From an uncultured Bacillota bacterium (lineage in GTDB: Bacteria > Bacillota_I > Bacilli_A > RF39 > UBA660), in the NCBI GenBank assembly GCA_946540075.1, contig CAMNHZ010000014.1:1-16931 (forward strand): a stretch of DNA of 16,931 nt. Direction: 5' to 3'. Position 1 is the first letter of the stretch, and every line of letters begins with the position of its first letter. The notes under the pieces were generated by a model. The model saw nothing but the letters and a program-made list of their open reading frames with translations. It was not told the origin of the DNA and searched no databases. The translations under genes and the position numbers were made by a program. Shown here one piece after another: positions 7,366 to 15,359 of this stretch.

Positions 7366-7594
7366 ATCTAGTTTTATTTAATTGTTGATCTTTAAATTCT
7401 TGTTGTCCTTCATATAAAGCTTCAGAAAGTGATTTTATAACATCACTAAGTGATTTTAATTCCTGTTTTTTACCATTTATTTCCTCGATTTTTTTGATTG
7501 TCTTTACTTCGTTAGAATTCTTTGCTTCTATTGGATATACAACATAACCATCTTCTTCAAAAAAATCATCGATATTTTGTGGCTCCAATGGCAT
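7364..7594 (-). CDS. Uncharacterised 76-aa soluble protein
   Basis: I do not recognise this protein. From the ATG at 7594 it begins MPLEPQNIDDFFEEDG, an acidic N-terminus, then a YVVYPIEAK strand-like segment, and from about residue 32 onward a charged helix likely to form a coiled coil (KKIEEINGKKQELKSL, then SDVIKSLSEAL). It has no signal peptide or membrane segment. The longest frame starts at a GTG three codons earlier, but an AGGGAG ribosome binding site (7603-7608) is 8 nt from the ATG and abuts that GTG. The ribosome binding site overlaps the TAG of the preceding 56-aa membrane protein, so the two are probably coupled and may act together. Homology is not claimed. Confidence 0.72.
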   Translation of the reverse strand: MPLEPQNIDDFFEEDGYVVYPIEAKNSNEVKTIKKIEEINGKKQELKSLSDVIKSLSEALYEGQQEFKDQQLNKTR

Positions 7595-7602
7595 TACAAT
7601 CA

Positions 7603-7608
7603 CTCCCT
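7603..7608 (-). promoter_or_regulatory. Ribosome binding site deciding the 76-aa gene start
   Basis: AGGGAG on the minus strand is 8 nt from the ATG at 7594. It overlaps the TAG stop (7607-7609) of the 56-aa gene, linking translation of the two. Confidence 0.6.
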
Positions 7609-7777
7609 AATTTGAAAACTTCATTATATATAAATATCTTAAAATACAATATAAAATAAAACAAAAATATGCTAAATCTAGTATTTTAAAACTTGTAAGA
7701 AAACTTCCTAAAACTAAAAACGCTACTACACTTAAAGGTAAAACTACCTTCAATACATTTGCTTGTTCGTTTTTCAT
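7607..7777 (-). CDS. Small two-helix membrane protein, 56 aa
   Basis: This short reading frame starts at ATG 7777 and ends in TAG. The product starts MKNEQANVLK, then has two hydrophobic segments at about residues 10-29 and 33-52, joined by a short TSFKILD turn, and ends IMKFSN. A membrane hairpin is likely. An AGGAGAG sequence (7788-7794) lies about 10 nt before the start, and a promoter fits upstream. The stop codon overlaps the ribosome binding site of the 76-aa gene. It fills a gap between metG and tatD that would otherwise be about 300 nt of unexplained DNA. The family is unknown; possible roles include anchoring or regulating its soluble partner. Confidence 0.65.
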   Translation of the reverse strand: MKNEQANVLKVVLPLSVVAFLVLGSFLTSFKILDLAYFCFILYCILRYLYIMKFSN

Positions 7778-7810
7778 TTTCTAAATTCTCTCCTATTTTC
7801 TACATTAAAA

Positions 7811-7840
7811 ATAATATCACGATTTTCATTATATATTCAA
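7811..7840 (-). promoter_or_regulatory. Promoter of the small two-gene operon
   Basis: On the minus strand an extended -10 (TGATATTAT, hexamer 7811-7816) and TTGAAT (7835-7840) are 18 nt apart. The site follows the metG terminator and precedes the 56-aa gene by about 30 nt. Confidence 0.5.
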
Positions 7841-7882
7841 TAAAATAGTACTATAAATTTCGACAATTTACATGTTTTTACG

Positions 7883-7908
7883 AAAAAAGCGACAAATTTA
7901 ATCGCTTT
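7883..7908 (-). terminator. Terminator of metG, overlapping its stop codon
   Basis: Minus-strand arms AAAGCGA (7902-7908) and TCGCTTT (7886-7892) enclose a 9-nt loop and run into a T tract. The metG stop TAA (7898-7900) lies in the loop. Confidence 0.75.
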
Positions 7909-9472
7909 CTCCTAGTATTTCCTTAAGTTTTTCTTCTTTATTTATTCTTTCAAATAATGGCTTTGGTTCATTTAAAATGATTCCAATATCCATACCATTA
8001 AAATCTTTTAAACTTTCATAATTATTATTCTTGGTATTTAATTGATTAAATACACTATTTGCTGTATCAGGAAGAAAAGCTTGAAGTAAAACAGCACCAT
8101 GTCTAATAGATTCCAATAAATTATATAAAACTGTTGCTAATCTATCCTTTTTAGATTCATCTTTAGCAAGAATCCATGGTGTAGTTTCATCGATATACTT
8201 ATTACATCTTCTAAATATATCAAATATAATATCAATAGCCTCAGCTACTCTAAGTTCATTCATCTTAGCTTCTACCTTTTTAGGTGCATCTAAAACCAAG
8301 TTTATTAATTCATCATCTATTTCTTCCTTACATGTAGGTTCTAATACTTCACTGTTAAAGTATTTTTTTGTCATACTAATAGTTCTGTTAACTAGATTTC
8401 CTAAAATATTTGCTAAATCAGAATTGATTCTTTCAATTATTAAATCATATGTAATTGTTCCATCACTAGCAAATGGTATTTCATGTAATAGATAATATCT
8501 AATTGCATCTACACCAAAACTTTTAACCAAATCATCAGCATACATTATATTACCTTTAGATTTACTCATTTTATCATTTCCAAATAAAATCCATGGATGT
8601 CCAAAAATTTGATGAGGCAATTCTTCGCCAAGAGCCATTAACATAATTGGCCAATATATGGTGTGAAATCTTAATATATCCTTACCTATTAAATGAACAT
8701 CAGCAGGCCAATACTTTTTATAGTTTTCACTGCTATTTCCATCAACATCATACCCTAAAAAAGTTATATAATTACTTAAAGCATCAATCCAAACATAAAT
8801 TACATGCTTATCATCAAAGCTAACTGGTATTCCCCATTTAAAACTTGTTCTCGATACACATAAATCTTGAAGTCCTGGTTTAATAAAATTATTTACAATC
8901 TCATTTTTTCTACTTTCTGGTTGAATAAAATCTGGATGTGATTCAATATATTCTTCTAATCGTTTACTATAATTACTTAGTTTAAAAAAGTACGCTTCTT
9001 CACTCATGATTTTTACATCACGACCACAATCTGGACATTTTCCATCTACAAGTTGAGATTCAGTCCAGAAAGATTCACATGGGGTACAATATAACCCTTC
9101 ATACTTTCCTTTATATATATCACCTTGTTCATATAATTTTTTAAATATTTTAGCAACTTGTTCCTCATGAACTTTATTTGTTGTTCTAATAAATGAATCA
9201 TAACTAGTATTCATTATGTCCCATATTCTTCTAACTTCTAAAGATATATTATCAACAAACTCTTGAGGTTCCATTCCATTTTCATGAGCCTTATCTTCTA
9301 TTTTTTGACCATGCTCATCTGTTCCTGTTTGAAAATAAACATCATATCCAGTTAATCTTTTATATCTAGCGATTGCGTCAGCTAAAACAACTTCATATGT
9401 ATTTCCTATATGAGGCTTAGCAGAAGTATAAGCAATTGCTGTTGAAATATAATATTTTGGCTTGTTACACAT
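7898..9472 (-). CDS. metG: Methionyl-tRNA synthetase
   Basis: MetG charges tRNA-Met in the cytosol. Numbered from ATG 9472 (524 aa), it shows the class I HIGH-type motif PHIGN at 20-24, a four-cysteine zinc knuckle (C129, C132, C146, C149), and KMSKS at 301-305, followed by an anticodon-binding helical domain. It ends without the C-terminal EMAP-like tRNA-binding domain present in B. subtilis MetS (about 660 aa), so it is the short form. The longest frame would start at 9517, but that region is the terminator part of the T-box leader; the ATG at 9472 has GAGGAGGA 8 nt upstream. Expression is controlled by the Met-specific T-box leader. Neighbours spoVT and tatD recall abrB-metS-yabD. Confidence 0.97.
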   Translation of the reverse strand: MCNKPKYYISTAIAYTSAKPHIGNTYEVVLADAIARYKRLTGYDVYFQTGTDEHGQKIEDKAHENGMEPQEFVDNISLEVRRIWDIMNTSYDSFIRTTNKVHEEQVAKIFKKLYEQGDIYKGKYEGLYCTPCESFWTESQLVDGKCPDCGRDVKIMSEEAYFFKLSNYSKRLEEYIESHPDFIQPESRKNEIVNNFIKPGLQDLCVSRTSFKWGIPVSFDDKHVIYVWIDALSNYITFLGYDVDGNSSENYKKYWPADVHLIGKDILRFHTIYWPIMLMALGEELPHQIFGHPWILFGNDKMSKSKGNIMYADDLVKSFGVDAIRYYLLHEIPFASDGTITYDLIIERINSDLANILGNLVNRTISMTKKYFNSEVLEPTCKEEIDDELINLVLDAPKKVEAKMNELRVAEAIDIIFDIFRRCNKYIDETTPWILAKDESKKDRLATVLYNLLESIRHGAVLLQAFLPDTANSVFNQLNTKNNNYESLKDFNGMDIGIILNEPKPLFERINKEEKLKEILGESD

Positions 9473-9480
9473 ACAATAAT

Positions 9481-9488
9481 TCCTCCTC
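9481..9488 (-). promoter_or_regulatory. Ribosome binding site deciding the metG start
   Basis: GAGGAGGA on the minus strand is 8 nt before ATG 9472. Longer starts at or before 9517 fall within the leader terminator and lack such a site. Confidence 0.8.
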
Positions 9489-9504
9489 TTAATTTTATGA
9501 AAGA

Positions 9505-9738
9505 TTAAAAAAAACATCCCTGTATAAGGACGTAATATAAATAAAATATCCGCGGTACCACCTTAATTATATAAATAAATTATATATCTTAATAGCTTAA
9601 CGCGCCTCTCTCGTCATAACTTACATATCAGTTATGCAATTCCAGAACCATTCGAAATGATATCTTCACTTGTTCGCACCAAACACAAGCTCTCTTTAGA
9701 AGAAAAACATTTTTCTTTCTTTCATAATCTTTAAATAT
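9505..9738 (-). promoter_or_regulatory. Met-specific T-box leader (riboswitch) of metG
   Basis: This transcribed leader reads uncharged tRNA-Met. On the minus strand the T-box core AGGTGGTACCGCGG is at 9550-9563; its UGGU bulge pairs with the ACCA end of a tRNA with discriminator A. Stem I begins with AAAGAGAGC and a TTTGGTGCG loop region. The specifier is ATG at 9649-9651 (context CGAATGG), matching the gene downstream. CGTCCTT at 9526-9532 can close the antiterminator with AAGG of the T-box or form the terminator stem with GGGATGT. Uncharged tRNA-Met would therefore favour read-through into metG. Confidence 0.93.
9507..9533 (-). terminator. Conditional terminator of the T-box leader
   Basis: Minus-strand ACGTCC (9528-9533) pairs with GGATGT (9514-9519, one G-U pair) and is followed by eight T residues. 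Its 5' arm is the 3' arm of the antiterminator, so the two structures exclude each other. Confidence 0.87.
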
Positions 9739-9744
9739 GTAGTG

Positions 9745-9773
9745 ATTATAACACAATATAATTTATTCTTCAA
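9745..9773 (-). promoter_or_regulatory. Promoter of the T-box-metG transcript
   Basis: An extended -10 (TGTTATAAT, hexamer 9745-9750) and TTGAAG (9768-9773) are 17 nt apart on the minus strand. The -35 lies within the last codons of spoVT. The predicted start near 9738 fits the 5' end of the T-box. Confidence 0.72.
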
Positions 9774-10302
9774 GATATTTAGATAAAAAATTTGTTGCTA
9801 TATCAGCTATTTTATCATCTGTTTTATTTATCATCTCATTTTCTGAAGTAGAAAACATTATAAATAGACCTATTACATCTCCATTTGAAATTATTGATTT
9901 TATTATATATGTACATAATACTGAATTATCATCAACTATGGTTAATTCTTTTTTATAGTTTTCCATTAAATTCACACGTCTAACTAAACACGAATCCAAC
10001 ATCTTACTGATACGTTTATTTAAATATTCATCCTTATTTTTACCTAAGTATACTATTATTTTGTCCTTATCAGTTATTAGCACATTTTTCTTATTAATAT
10101 TATAAATAGAGTATAAAAAATCATATAAAAAATTTTGCTTATTCTTTAAAGTTGAATCTTTTTTTAACATTATATTTTCGTTTTCATCCAAATATATTTC
10201 TAATTTATCCGATTCTTTTATATGCAATGAAGATCTTATTTCCTTTGGTATAACTATTCTTCCTAAACTATCAATACGTCTCATTATGCCAGTTTTCTTC
10301 AT
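9763..10302 (-). CDS. spoVT: SpoVT-type AbrB-family transcriptional regulator
   Basis: The protein is 179 aa, almost exactly the size of SpoVT (178 aa). Residues 1-50 form the AbrB/SpoVT swapped-hairpin DNA-binding domain: KTGIMRRIDSLGRIVIPKEI, then LHIKESDKLEIYLDENENIMLKK. Residues 55-178 fit the GAF-like sensor domain of SpoVT. In B. subtilis SpoVT tunes sigma-G-dependent forespore genes. Here it lies between ppaC/mfd and metG: spoVT follows mfd in B. subtilis, while the shorter abrB (94 aa) precedes metS. The length and second domain argue for SpoVT rather than AbrB, although a non-sporulation role is possible. The start has AGGGTGA 7 nt upstream. The metG promoter overlaps its 3' end. I could not identify its own promoter with confidence. 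Confidence 0.9.
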   Translation of the reverse strand: MKKTGIMRRIDSLGRIVIPKEIRSSLHIKESDKLEIYLDENENIMLKKDSTLKNKQNFLYDFLYSIYNINKKNVLITDKDKIIVYLGKNKDEYLNKRISKMLDSCLVRRVNLMENYKKELTIVDDNSVLCTYIIKSIISNGDVIGLFIMFSTSENEMINKTDDKIADIATNFLSKYLEE

Positions 10303-10354
10303 TAATAAATCACCCTATGAATTATTTTGCCTATTTTTTACCATAATATACTTA

Positions 10355-10370
10355 ATTTTTATATAAAAAT
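10355..10370. repeat. AT-only 16-bp palindrome in the spoVT-ppaC divergent region
   Basis: ATTTTTATATAAAAAT is a perfect palindrome lying between the ppaC -10 and the spoVT start. It contains no G or C, so chance is a real explanation, but it is placed where it could affect both divergent genes. Confidence 0.3.
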
Positions 10371-10374
10371 ATGT

Positions 10375-10380
10375 TACAAT
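10375..10380 (+). promoter_or_regulatory. Extended -10 promoter of ppaC
   Basis: TGTTACAAT (hexamer TACAAT at 10375-10380) is a good extended -10 on the plus strand. The -35 at 17-nt spacing is only TTAATT. The start of transcription near 10387 leaves a short leader before the ribosome binding site. Confidence 0.55.
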
Positions 10381-10392
10381 ATGTAAAATTAA

Positions 10393-10400
10393 AAGGAGGA
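10393..10400 (+). promoter_or_regulatory. Ribosome binding site deciding the ppaC start
   Basis: AAGGAGGA ends 6 nt before ATG 10407. The longer frame would start at 10371, upstream of the likely transcription start, and is rejected. Confidence 0.85.
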
Positions 10401-10406
10401 ATTTTT

Positions 10407-12029
10407 ATGGATCCAATTTACATTTTCGGACATCAAAAACCAGACACAGATAGTGTCACCGCAGCTATTGCTCTTTCATATTTAGAAAAGAAACTTGGTA
10501 ACAATGCTTCACCAAGAATACTTGGAACTGTTAATAAAGAAACCAGTTTTGTTTTAAAATATTGGAAAGAAAAACAACCTAAAAGACTTAATAATGTAAG
10601 AATTCAAGTAAAAGACACTAACTATTTAAGAGATAGATTTATAACTACTGATTTTTCAATTATGGACACTTTTAATTATATGATGTTTAATCGCGTTAGT
10701 ACATTACCTGTTATTAATGATAAAACAAAGCAGTTATTGGGTATTATATCTATGAAAGATATCGCATTAAATATAATGAATGGAGAATACAATAGATTAA
10801 ATGCTTCATATCAAAATATACTAAATTGTATAAATGGTACCAGTGTATTAAAATTTGATAATAAAATTGAAGGAAATTTATTAATTGCTTCATATAAACA
10901 CGATACAATTATAAATTCAATAAAACTAACTAATAATGATATTTTAATTGTAGGAGACAGATATAACGTATTAAAATATGCGATTGAATCAGGAGTAAAA
11001 CTATTAATAATAACAGGTGGAAATGATATTGATTCTGAACTATTAAAACTTGCTGAAAACAATAAAGTTAATGTTATTAAAACTAAGATGGACACTTTTG
11101 CTACATCTAAGCATATTGGACATAGTAATTTTGTAAATACAATAATAAACGATAAAAATATTATTACTTTCAATGAAAAAGATACAATAAAAGACGTAAA
11201 AGAAATTGCTAGTAATTACAAATATAGTAATTACCCTGTAGTAAATGATAATAATGAATGTTTAGGATTACTTAGAGTTGCCGATGTTGAAGATCATAAT
11301 AAAAAGAAATGTATTTTAGTTGATCATAATGAATATGAACAAAGTGTTGAAGGACTTGAAGAGGCTGAAATTGTTGAAATTGTTGATCATCATAAAATTG
11401 GAACTGTCGGTACAACATTGCCAATCAATTTTAGAACGATGCCTGTTGGAAGTACTAATACTATTATTTATCAATTATATAAAGAAAATAATATCGCAAT
11501 ACCTAAAAAAATTGCTGGTATTATGTTATCTGGAATATTATCTGATACTTTAATTTCTAAATCACCTACTACCACTAATTTAGATAGACAGGTTATGATT
11601 GAATTAGCTAAAATAGCTGATGTTAATTATCATGACTACGGTTTTGAAATGTTTAAAGCAGGAACTTCTCTAGATGGATTAACTAAAGAAGAAATAATAC
11701 GTAGTGATTTAAAATCATTCAATATTGATGAACAGTTTATCGGTGTAGGACAAGTATTTACACTTGATATTGAAAAAATTAATAAAGACAAAGATAAATA
11801 TATTGATATTATTGAAGAAATAAAAGTCAAAAATAATTATAAATTTGTTGCTATATTTATAACTGATATCATAAAAAACGGATCATATATTTTCTATAGT
11901 AGTGATGCTAAAAAAGTTTTTGAAAAAACATTTAAGGTTGAAGATTTAAAACAAGGAACATTCCTACCTAACATTGTTTCTAGAAAAAAACAAATTATTC
12001 CTAATCTTATGAATGTAATAGGAAATTAA
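10407..12029 (+). CDS. ppaC: Family II manganese-dependent inorganic pyrophosphatase with CBS and DRTGG domains
   Basis: The enzyme hydrolyses pyrophosphate, pulling biosynthetic reactions forward. Counted from ATG 10407 (540 aa), the DHH catalytic domain begins with GHQKPDTDS (H9, D13, D15), continues after the insert with VDHNE (305-309), VDHHKIG (326-332) and LSDTLIS (378-384), and is followed by a DHHA2 domain (about 410-540) carrying the SRKKQ segment near its end. The insert holds a CBS motif (about 70-127, PVINDKTKQLLGIISMKD), a DRTGG domain (about 140-245) and a second CBS motif (about 246-297). CBS-type family members are controlled by adenine nucleotides, including diadenosine polyphosphates through DRTGG, so this form probably senses energy state. 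It is the only plus-strand gene in the window, divergent from spoVT and convergent with mfd. All expected metal ligands are visible. Confidence 0.95.
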   Translation: MDPIYIFGHQKPDTDSVTAAIALSYLEKKLGNNASPRILGTVNKETSFVLKYWKEKQPKRLNNVRIQVKDTNYLRDRFITTDFSIMDTFNYMMFNRVSTLPVINDKTKQLLGIISMKDIALNIMNGEYNRLNASYQNILNCINGTSVLKFDNKIEGNLLIASYKHDTIINSIKLTNNDILIVGDRYNVLKYAIESGVKLLIITGGNDIDSELLKLAENNKVNVIKTKMDTFATSKHIGHSNFVNTIINDKNIITFNEKDTIKDVKEIASNYKYSNYPVVNDNNECLGLLRVADVEDHNKKKCILVDHNEYEQSVEGLEEAEIVEIVDHHKIGTVGTTLPINFRTMPVGSTNTIIYQLYKENNIAIPKKIAGIMLSGILSDTLISKSPTTTNLDRQVMIELAKIADVNYHDYGFEMFKAGTSLDGLTKEEIIRSDLKSFNIDEQFIGVGQVFTLDIEKINKDKDKYIDIIEEIKVKNNYKFVAIFITDIIKNGSYIFYSSDAKKVFEKTFKVEDLKQGTFLPNIVSRKKQIIPNLMNVIGN

Positions 12030-12090
12030 AAAAAAGTATATTTTACTGATGCTAACCACAGACAGTAGCATCATAAATATACTTTTTTTA
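12028..12090. terminator. Two-way terminator between ppaC and mfd
   Basis: A long hairpin has an outer stem AAGTATATTT/AAATATACTT (12034-12043 and 12075-12084) and an inner stem GATGCTA/TAGCATC (12048-12054 and 12066-12072), with an 11-nt loop. Flanking runs of A on the left and T on the right make it work on both strands, serving the convergent genes ppaC and mfd. Confidence 0.85.
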
Positions 12091-15000
12091 TTTAATACAT
12101 GTATCTAGTTTGTCAAAGAATTCTACTAAATAATAAATATAATGTTTATCAAGATTTACAGTATCTAAGATTAGTTTTGTTTGTTTAGCAAAAGATTTAA
12201 ATCTAAACATACGCGTAATATCATTAGCTAACATAAACATTTTAGAACCATCTATCTCGTTTAATAATTCTTTACTTAATGTAATTTCAATAAATGTCTT
12301 AGTTTGTTTTACCATATTTATATTATACTTGTTAGCAAGTTTTTCAAACCATTCTTCATACATATAAATAATTAATTCTTCACTTACTTTACCAAATCTA
12401 TCTTCTATTTCAGATTTTATCTCTTCTAATTTTACTTTAGAATCAATACTATTAATTTTTTGGTGGATTTCTATTTTTAATTCATCGTTTGATACATAAT
12501 TATCTTTTATTGATGTTTCAACATTAAGTAACGGCTGATTTTTTTCTTTAAGAGCAGAAACAACTTTCTCACCTTTTAATTCTTTTACTTTATCATCCAA
12601 CATTTTTAAAAATAATTGCGTCCCTACTGTTTCTATAAAACCAGCTTGTTCACTTCCCAATATATCGCCTGCTCCTCTTATAGATAAATCGCGCATTGCA
12701 ATCGAAAAACCACTTCCCAATGCAGTAAACTCCTTAATTACATTAAGTCTTTTTACTGCAACATCTGTTAATGTTTTCATAGGATTATACATCAAATAAC
12801 AATATGCAATCCTATCGCTTCGTCCGACCCTTCCACGAAGTTGATACAATTGAGATAAACCAAAATGATCTGCTTCAAGAATTATTAATGTGTTAACTAA
12901 TGGTATATCAATTCCTGTTTCTATAATCGTTGTACACAACATAATATCATATTCATGATTTATAAACTTGTACATAATATCCTCAAGTTCTCTTTGGGAC
13001 ATTCTTCCATGAGCATATACTATTCGTGCTTCAGGAACTAATTTACTTATTTGATTCATCTTTATTTCAATATCTTCAATATGATTATATAATATAAAAC
13101 ATTGACCATTGCGCAATAATTCCTTATAGATAGCATCTTTAATAATAGCATCGTTTTCAGCCATCACATATGTTTGAACAGGAAGTCTATTAACTGGTGG
13201 AGTTTCAATTAAAGATAAACTTCTAATACCTGTCATTGACATTTGTAATGTTCTTGGAATTGGTGTTGCAGATAACGTAAGTACATCTATATTATTTCTA
13301 TATTTCTTTATTGCTTCTTTATGCTTTACTCCAAATCTCTGTTCTTCATCTACTACTAACAATCCTAAATTTTTAAATTTAACATCATTGCTTAAAATTC
13401 TGTGAGTACCTATCAATAAGTCTATTTTTCCTTCTTCCAAATCTTTTAATATTTCATTTGCTCTTTTCTTAGAAATAAATCTATTTAAAATTGCAATATT
13501 GACTGGAAAAGATGAAAATCTATCGATTGCATTATTGTAATGTTGTGATGATAGAATTGTTGTAGGACAGAGAAAAGCCGCTTGTTTTCCTGATAAAATT
13601 GCTTTAAAAATAGCTCTAAATGCTACTTCTGTCTTACCGAAGCCAACATCTCCGCATAAAAGTCTATCCATAGGCATTGGTGTTTGCATTTCCTTTTTTA
13701 TGTCTTCTGATGCCTTAATTTGATCCACTGTCATTTCATAAGGAAATTCCTTTTCAAACTCTATTTGGTTTTCATCATCAGCAGCAAAAGCGAATCCTTT
13801 TACTTTTTGTCTTTCCGCATATAATTCTAACAATTCACCTGCAATATTCTCGATTTTCTTTTTTACCTTTATTTTCGTTTTTTCCCACTCGGTACTACCA
13901 AGTTTATTTAGTTTTGGCAAAATACCATCTTTAGTTGAGTATTTATTTATTAAATCAATTTTTTCAACTGGAATATAAAGTTTATCATCATTTTTATATG
14001 CTATTAGTAAATAATCTTTGTTAATTCCATTTTTAGATATTGTTTTGATACCACAATATCTACCTATACCATAATTAATATGTACTACATAATCACCTAT
14101 TTCGAGTTTATTTAAATCTTTTAATTTAGTACCTATTTTAAAATTTGTCTTATATTTTGTTTTTCGATTTCTTCGTTTCAAAATATCATTTTCTGAAAAT
14201 ACAATATAATCTTCAAAAACAAAACCATCATTTATTTCTTTTTTTATTATATTTATTCTATTTTTAAACAGTTTTTTTTCGTTAGTTAAAATAACATTAT
14301 TATTATTTAAATATTTCTCCATTCTTTTGATTATATTTTCATTTGGTAAACAAATCACAAGTTTTTTCTTTAGCATAAACTTATTAAGTATACTATTAAT
14401 ATCTGATGATGATTTAATAATATCGATTGTTTCAAACGATCTATAGTTTATAGCTTTATTCTTATTTTCTACTTTTGTATCAAAATCATTAATAAAAATA
14501 ATATTTTGATCATTTTTTTTGTTTTGTTCATTTAGATTTGATAAAACAGTCTGTTCACTACCATTAAAATAATTATTGATTTCCTTTTGTAATTGATGAT
14601 TCTCTTTCAAAATATTTACATATGATATATAAAACAATTTTGGTGATGCCATATAATCGATAATTGTTGATAATTTATTACGTTTTAAATCTTCACTATA
14701 AGATTTAATCAAGCAAGAATCAACTGATTTTATTGTTCGTTGACTATTAATATCGAATGTTTTTATTGATTCAACAGTATCTCCCCATAATTCAATTCGA
14801 TAAGGATTTTCAGTTCCAATAGGAAATACATCAATCACATAACCTCTAATTGCAATCTCACCTGTTTTATTAACTATAGTATCAATCACATATCCCATAG
14901 ATTCTATCTTATTAATTAATTCATCTACTGATATATCTTCACCTTTTTTTATCAAAATAGTATTATCATTATAATCATCTTTAGAAGTAATATATTTCAA

Positions 15001-15321
15001 ATATCCTGTTAAATTAGTAATTACTATTTGTTTATCATTCTGAATTAGTGAATTGATTGTTTCTAATCTCGTTGTTTTAAACTCAGGACTACTTGCAAGT
15101 GACATCATTGGCAGAAAGTCATCCATAGGAAATAAACTAACTTGATCCGTATAATTTTGAAGAATTTGATACATCTTATTTGCATTATAAACAGTATCGG
15201 TTACTATCAATATTGGTTTATTCTCTTTTAAATAATAATTATATATGTATATAGACTTTAATTCATCGGTTAAACCAGATACTTCCTTATAATCAAAACT
15301 ATCAAAGAGATTTTCAAACAT
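12088..15321 (-). CDS. mfd: Transcription-repair coupling factor Mfd
   Basis: Mfd removes RNA polymerase stalled at DNA damage and recruits UvrA. From ATG 15321 it is 1077 aa, a little shorter than B. subtilis Mfd (1177). Order: UvrB-like N-terminal region (with FPMDDFLP near residue 65), RNA-polymerase interaction domain (about 406-462, IGDYVVHINYGIGRY), helicase domain 1 with Walker A GDVGFGKT at 557-564, DEEQ at 658-661 and SATP at 684-687, helicase domain 2 with GIDIP and RGRVGRS at 829-835, and a C-terminal TRCF domain. All helicase motifs look intact. The longest frame begins at 15360, where the ATG forms TAATG with the pth stop, but that start lacks a good ribosome binding site; GGAGGTGA (15326-15333) sits ideally before 15321. 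It is the last gene of the rsmI-pth-mfd unit. Confidence 0.97.
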   Translation of the reverse strand: MFENLFDSFDYKEVSGLTDELKSIYIYNYYLKENKPILIVTDTVYNANKMYQILQNYTDQVSLFPMDDFLPMMSLASSPEFKTTRLETINSLIQNDKQIVITNLTGYLKYITSKDDYNDNTILIKKGEDISVDELINKIESMGYVIDTIVNKTGEIAIRGYVIDVFPIGTENPYRIELWGDTVESIKTFDINSQRTIKSVDSCLIKSYSEDLKRNKLSTIIDYMASPKLFYISYVNILKENHQLQKEINNYFNGSEQTVLSNLNEQNKKNDQNIIFINDFDTKVENKNKAINYRSFETIDIIKSSSDINSILNKFMLKKKLVICLPNENIIKRMEKYLNNNNVILTNEKKLFKNRINIIKKEINDGFVFEDYIVFSENDILKRRNRKTKYKTNFKIGTKLKDLNKLEIGDYVVHINYGIGRYCGIKTISKNGINKDYLLIAYKNDDKLYIPVEKIDLINKYSTKDGILPKLNKLGSTEWEKTKIKVKKKIENIAGELLELYAERQKVKGFAFAADDENQIEFEKEFPYEMTVDQIKASEDIKKEMQTPMPMDRLLCGDVGFGKTEVAFRAIFKAILSGKQAAFLCPTTILSSQHYNNAIDRFSSFPVNIAILNRFISKKRANEILKDLEEGKIDLLIGTHRILSNDVKFKNLGLLVVDEEQRFGVKHKEAIKKYRNNIDVLTLSATPIPRTLQMSMTGIRSLSLIETPPVNRLPVQTYVMAENDAIIKDAIYKELLRNGQCFILYNHIEDIEIKMNQISKLVPEARIVYAHGRMSQRELEDIMYKFINHEYDIMLCTTIIETGIDIPLVNTLIILEADHFGLSQLYQLRGRVGRSDRIAYCYLMYNPMKTLTDVAVKRLNVIKEFTALGSGFSIAMRDLSIRGAGDILGSEQAGFIETVGTQLFLKMLDDKVKELKGEKVVSALKEKNQPLLNVETSIKDNYVSNDELKIEIHQKINSIDSKVKLEEIKSEIEDRFGKVSEELIIYMYEEWFEKLANKYNINMVKQTKTFIEITLSKELLNEIDGSKMFMLANDITRMFRFKSFAKQTKLILDTVNLDKHYIYYLVEFFDKLDTCIK

Positions 15322-15325
15322 TATA

Positions 15326-15333
15326 TCACCTCC
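15326..15333 (-). promoter_or_regulatory. Ribosome binding site deciding the mfd start
   Basis: GGAGGTGA is 7 nt (from GGAGG) before ATG 15321. The upstream ATG at 15360 only has a weak AAGAAG next to it. Confidence 0.78.
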
Positions 15334-15359
15334 AAAAAATGATACTTTTCTAAGTACCA

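Noticed and set aside
9473..9517. Longer metG start at 9517
   Set aside because: The extra 15 codons fall in the T-box terminator and its T tract, while ATG 9472 has a strong ribosome binding site.
10371..10406. Longer ppaC start at 10371
   Set aside because: It would begin upstream of the -10 hexamer, before the likely transcription start.
10811..11830. Frames inside ppaC at 10811-11173 and 11636-11830 (minus) and 11320-11553 (plus)
   Set aside because: They are fully inside ppaC, whose catalytic and CBS motifs continue intact through the region; no independent start signals.
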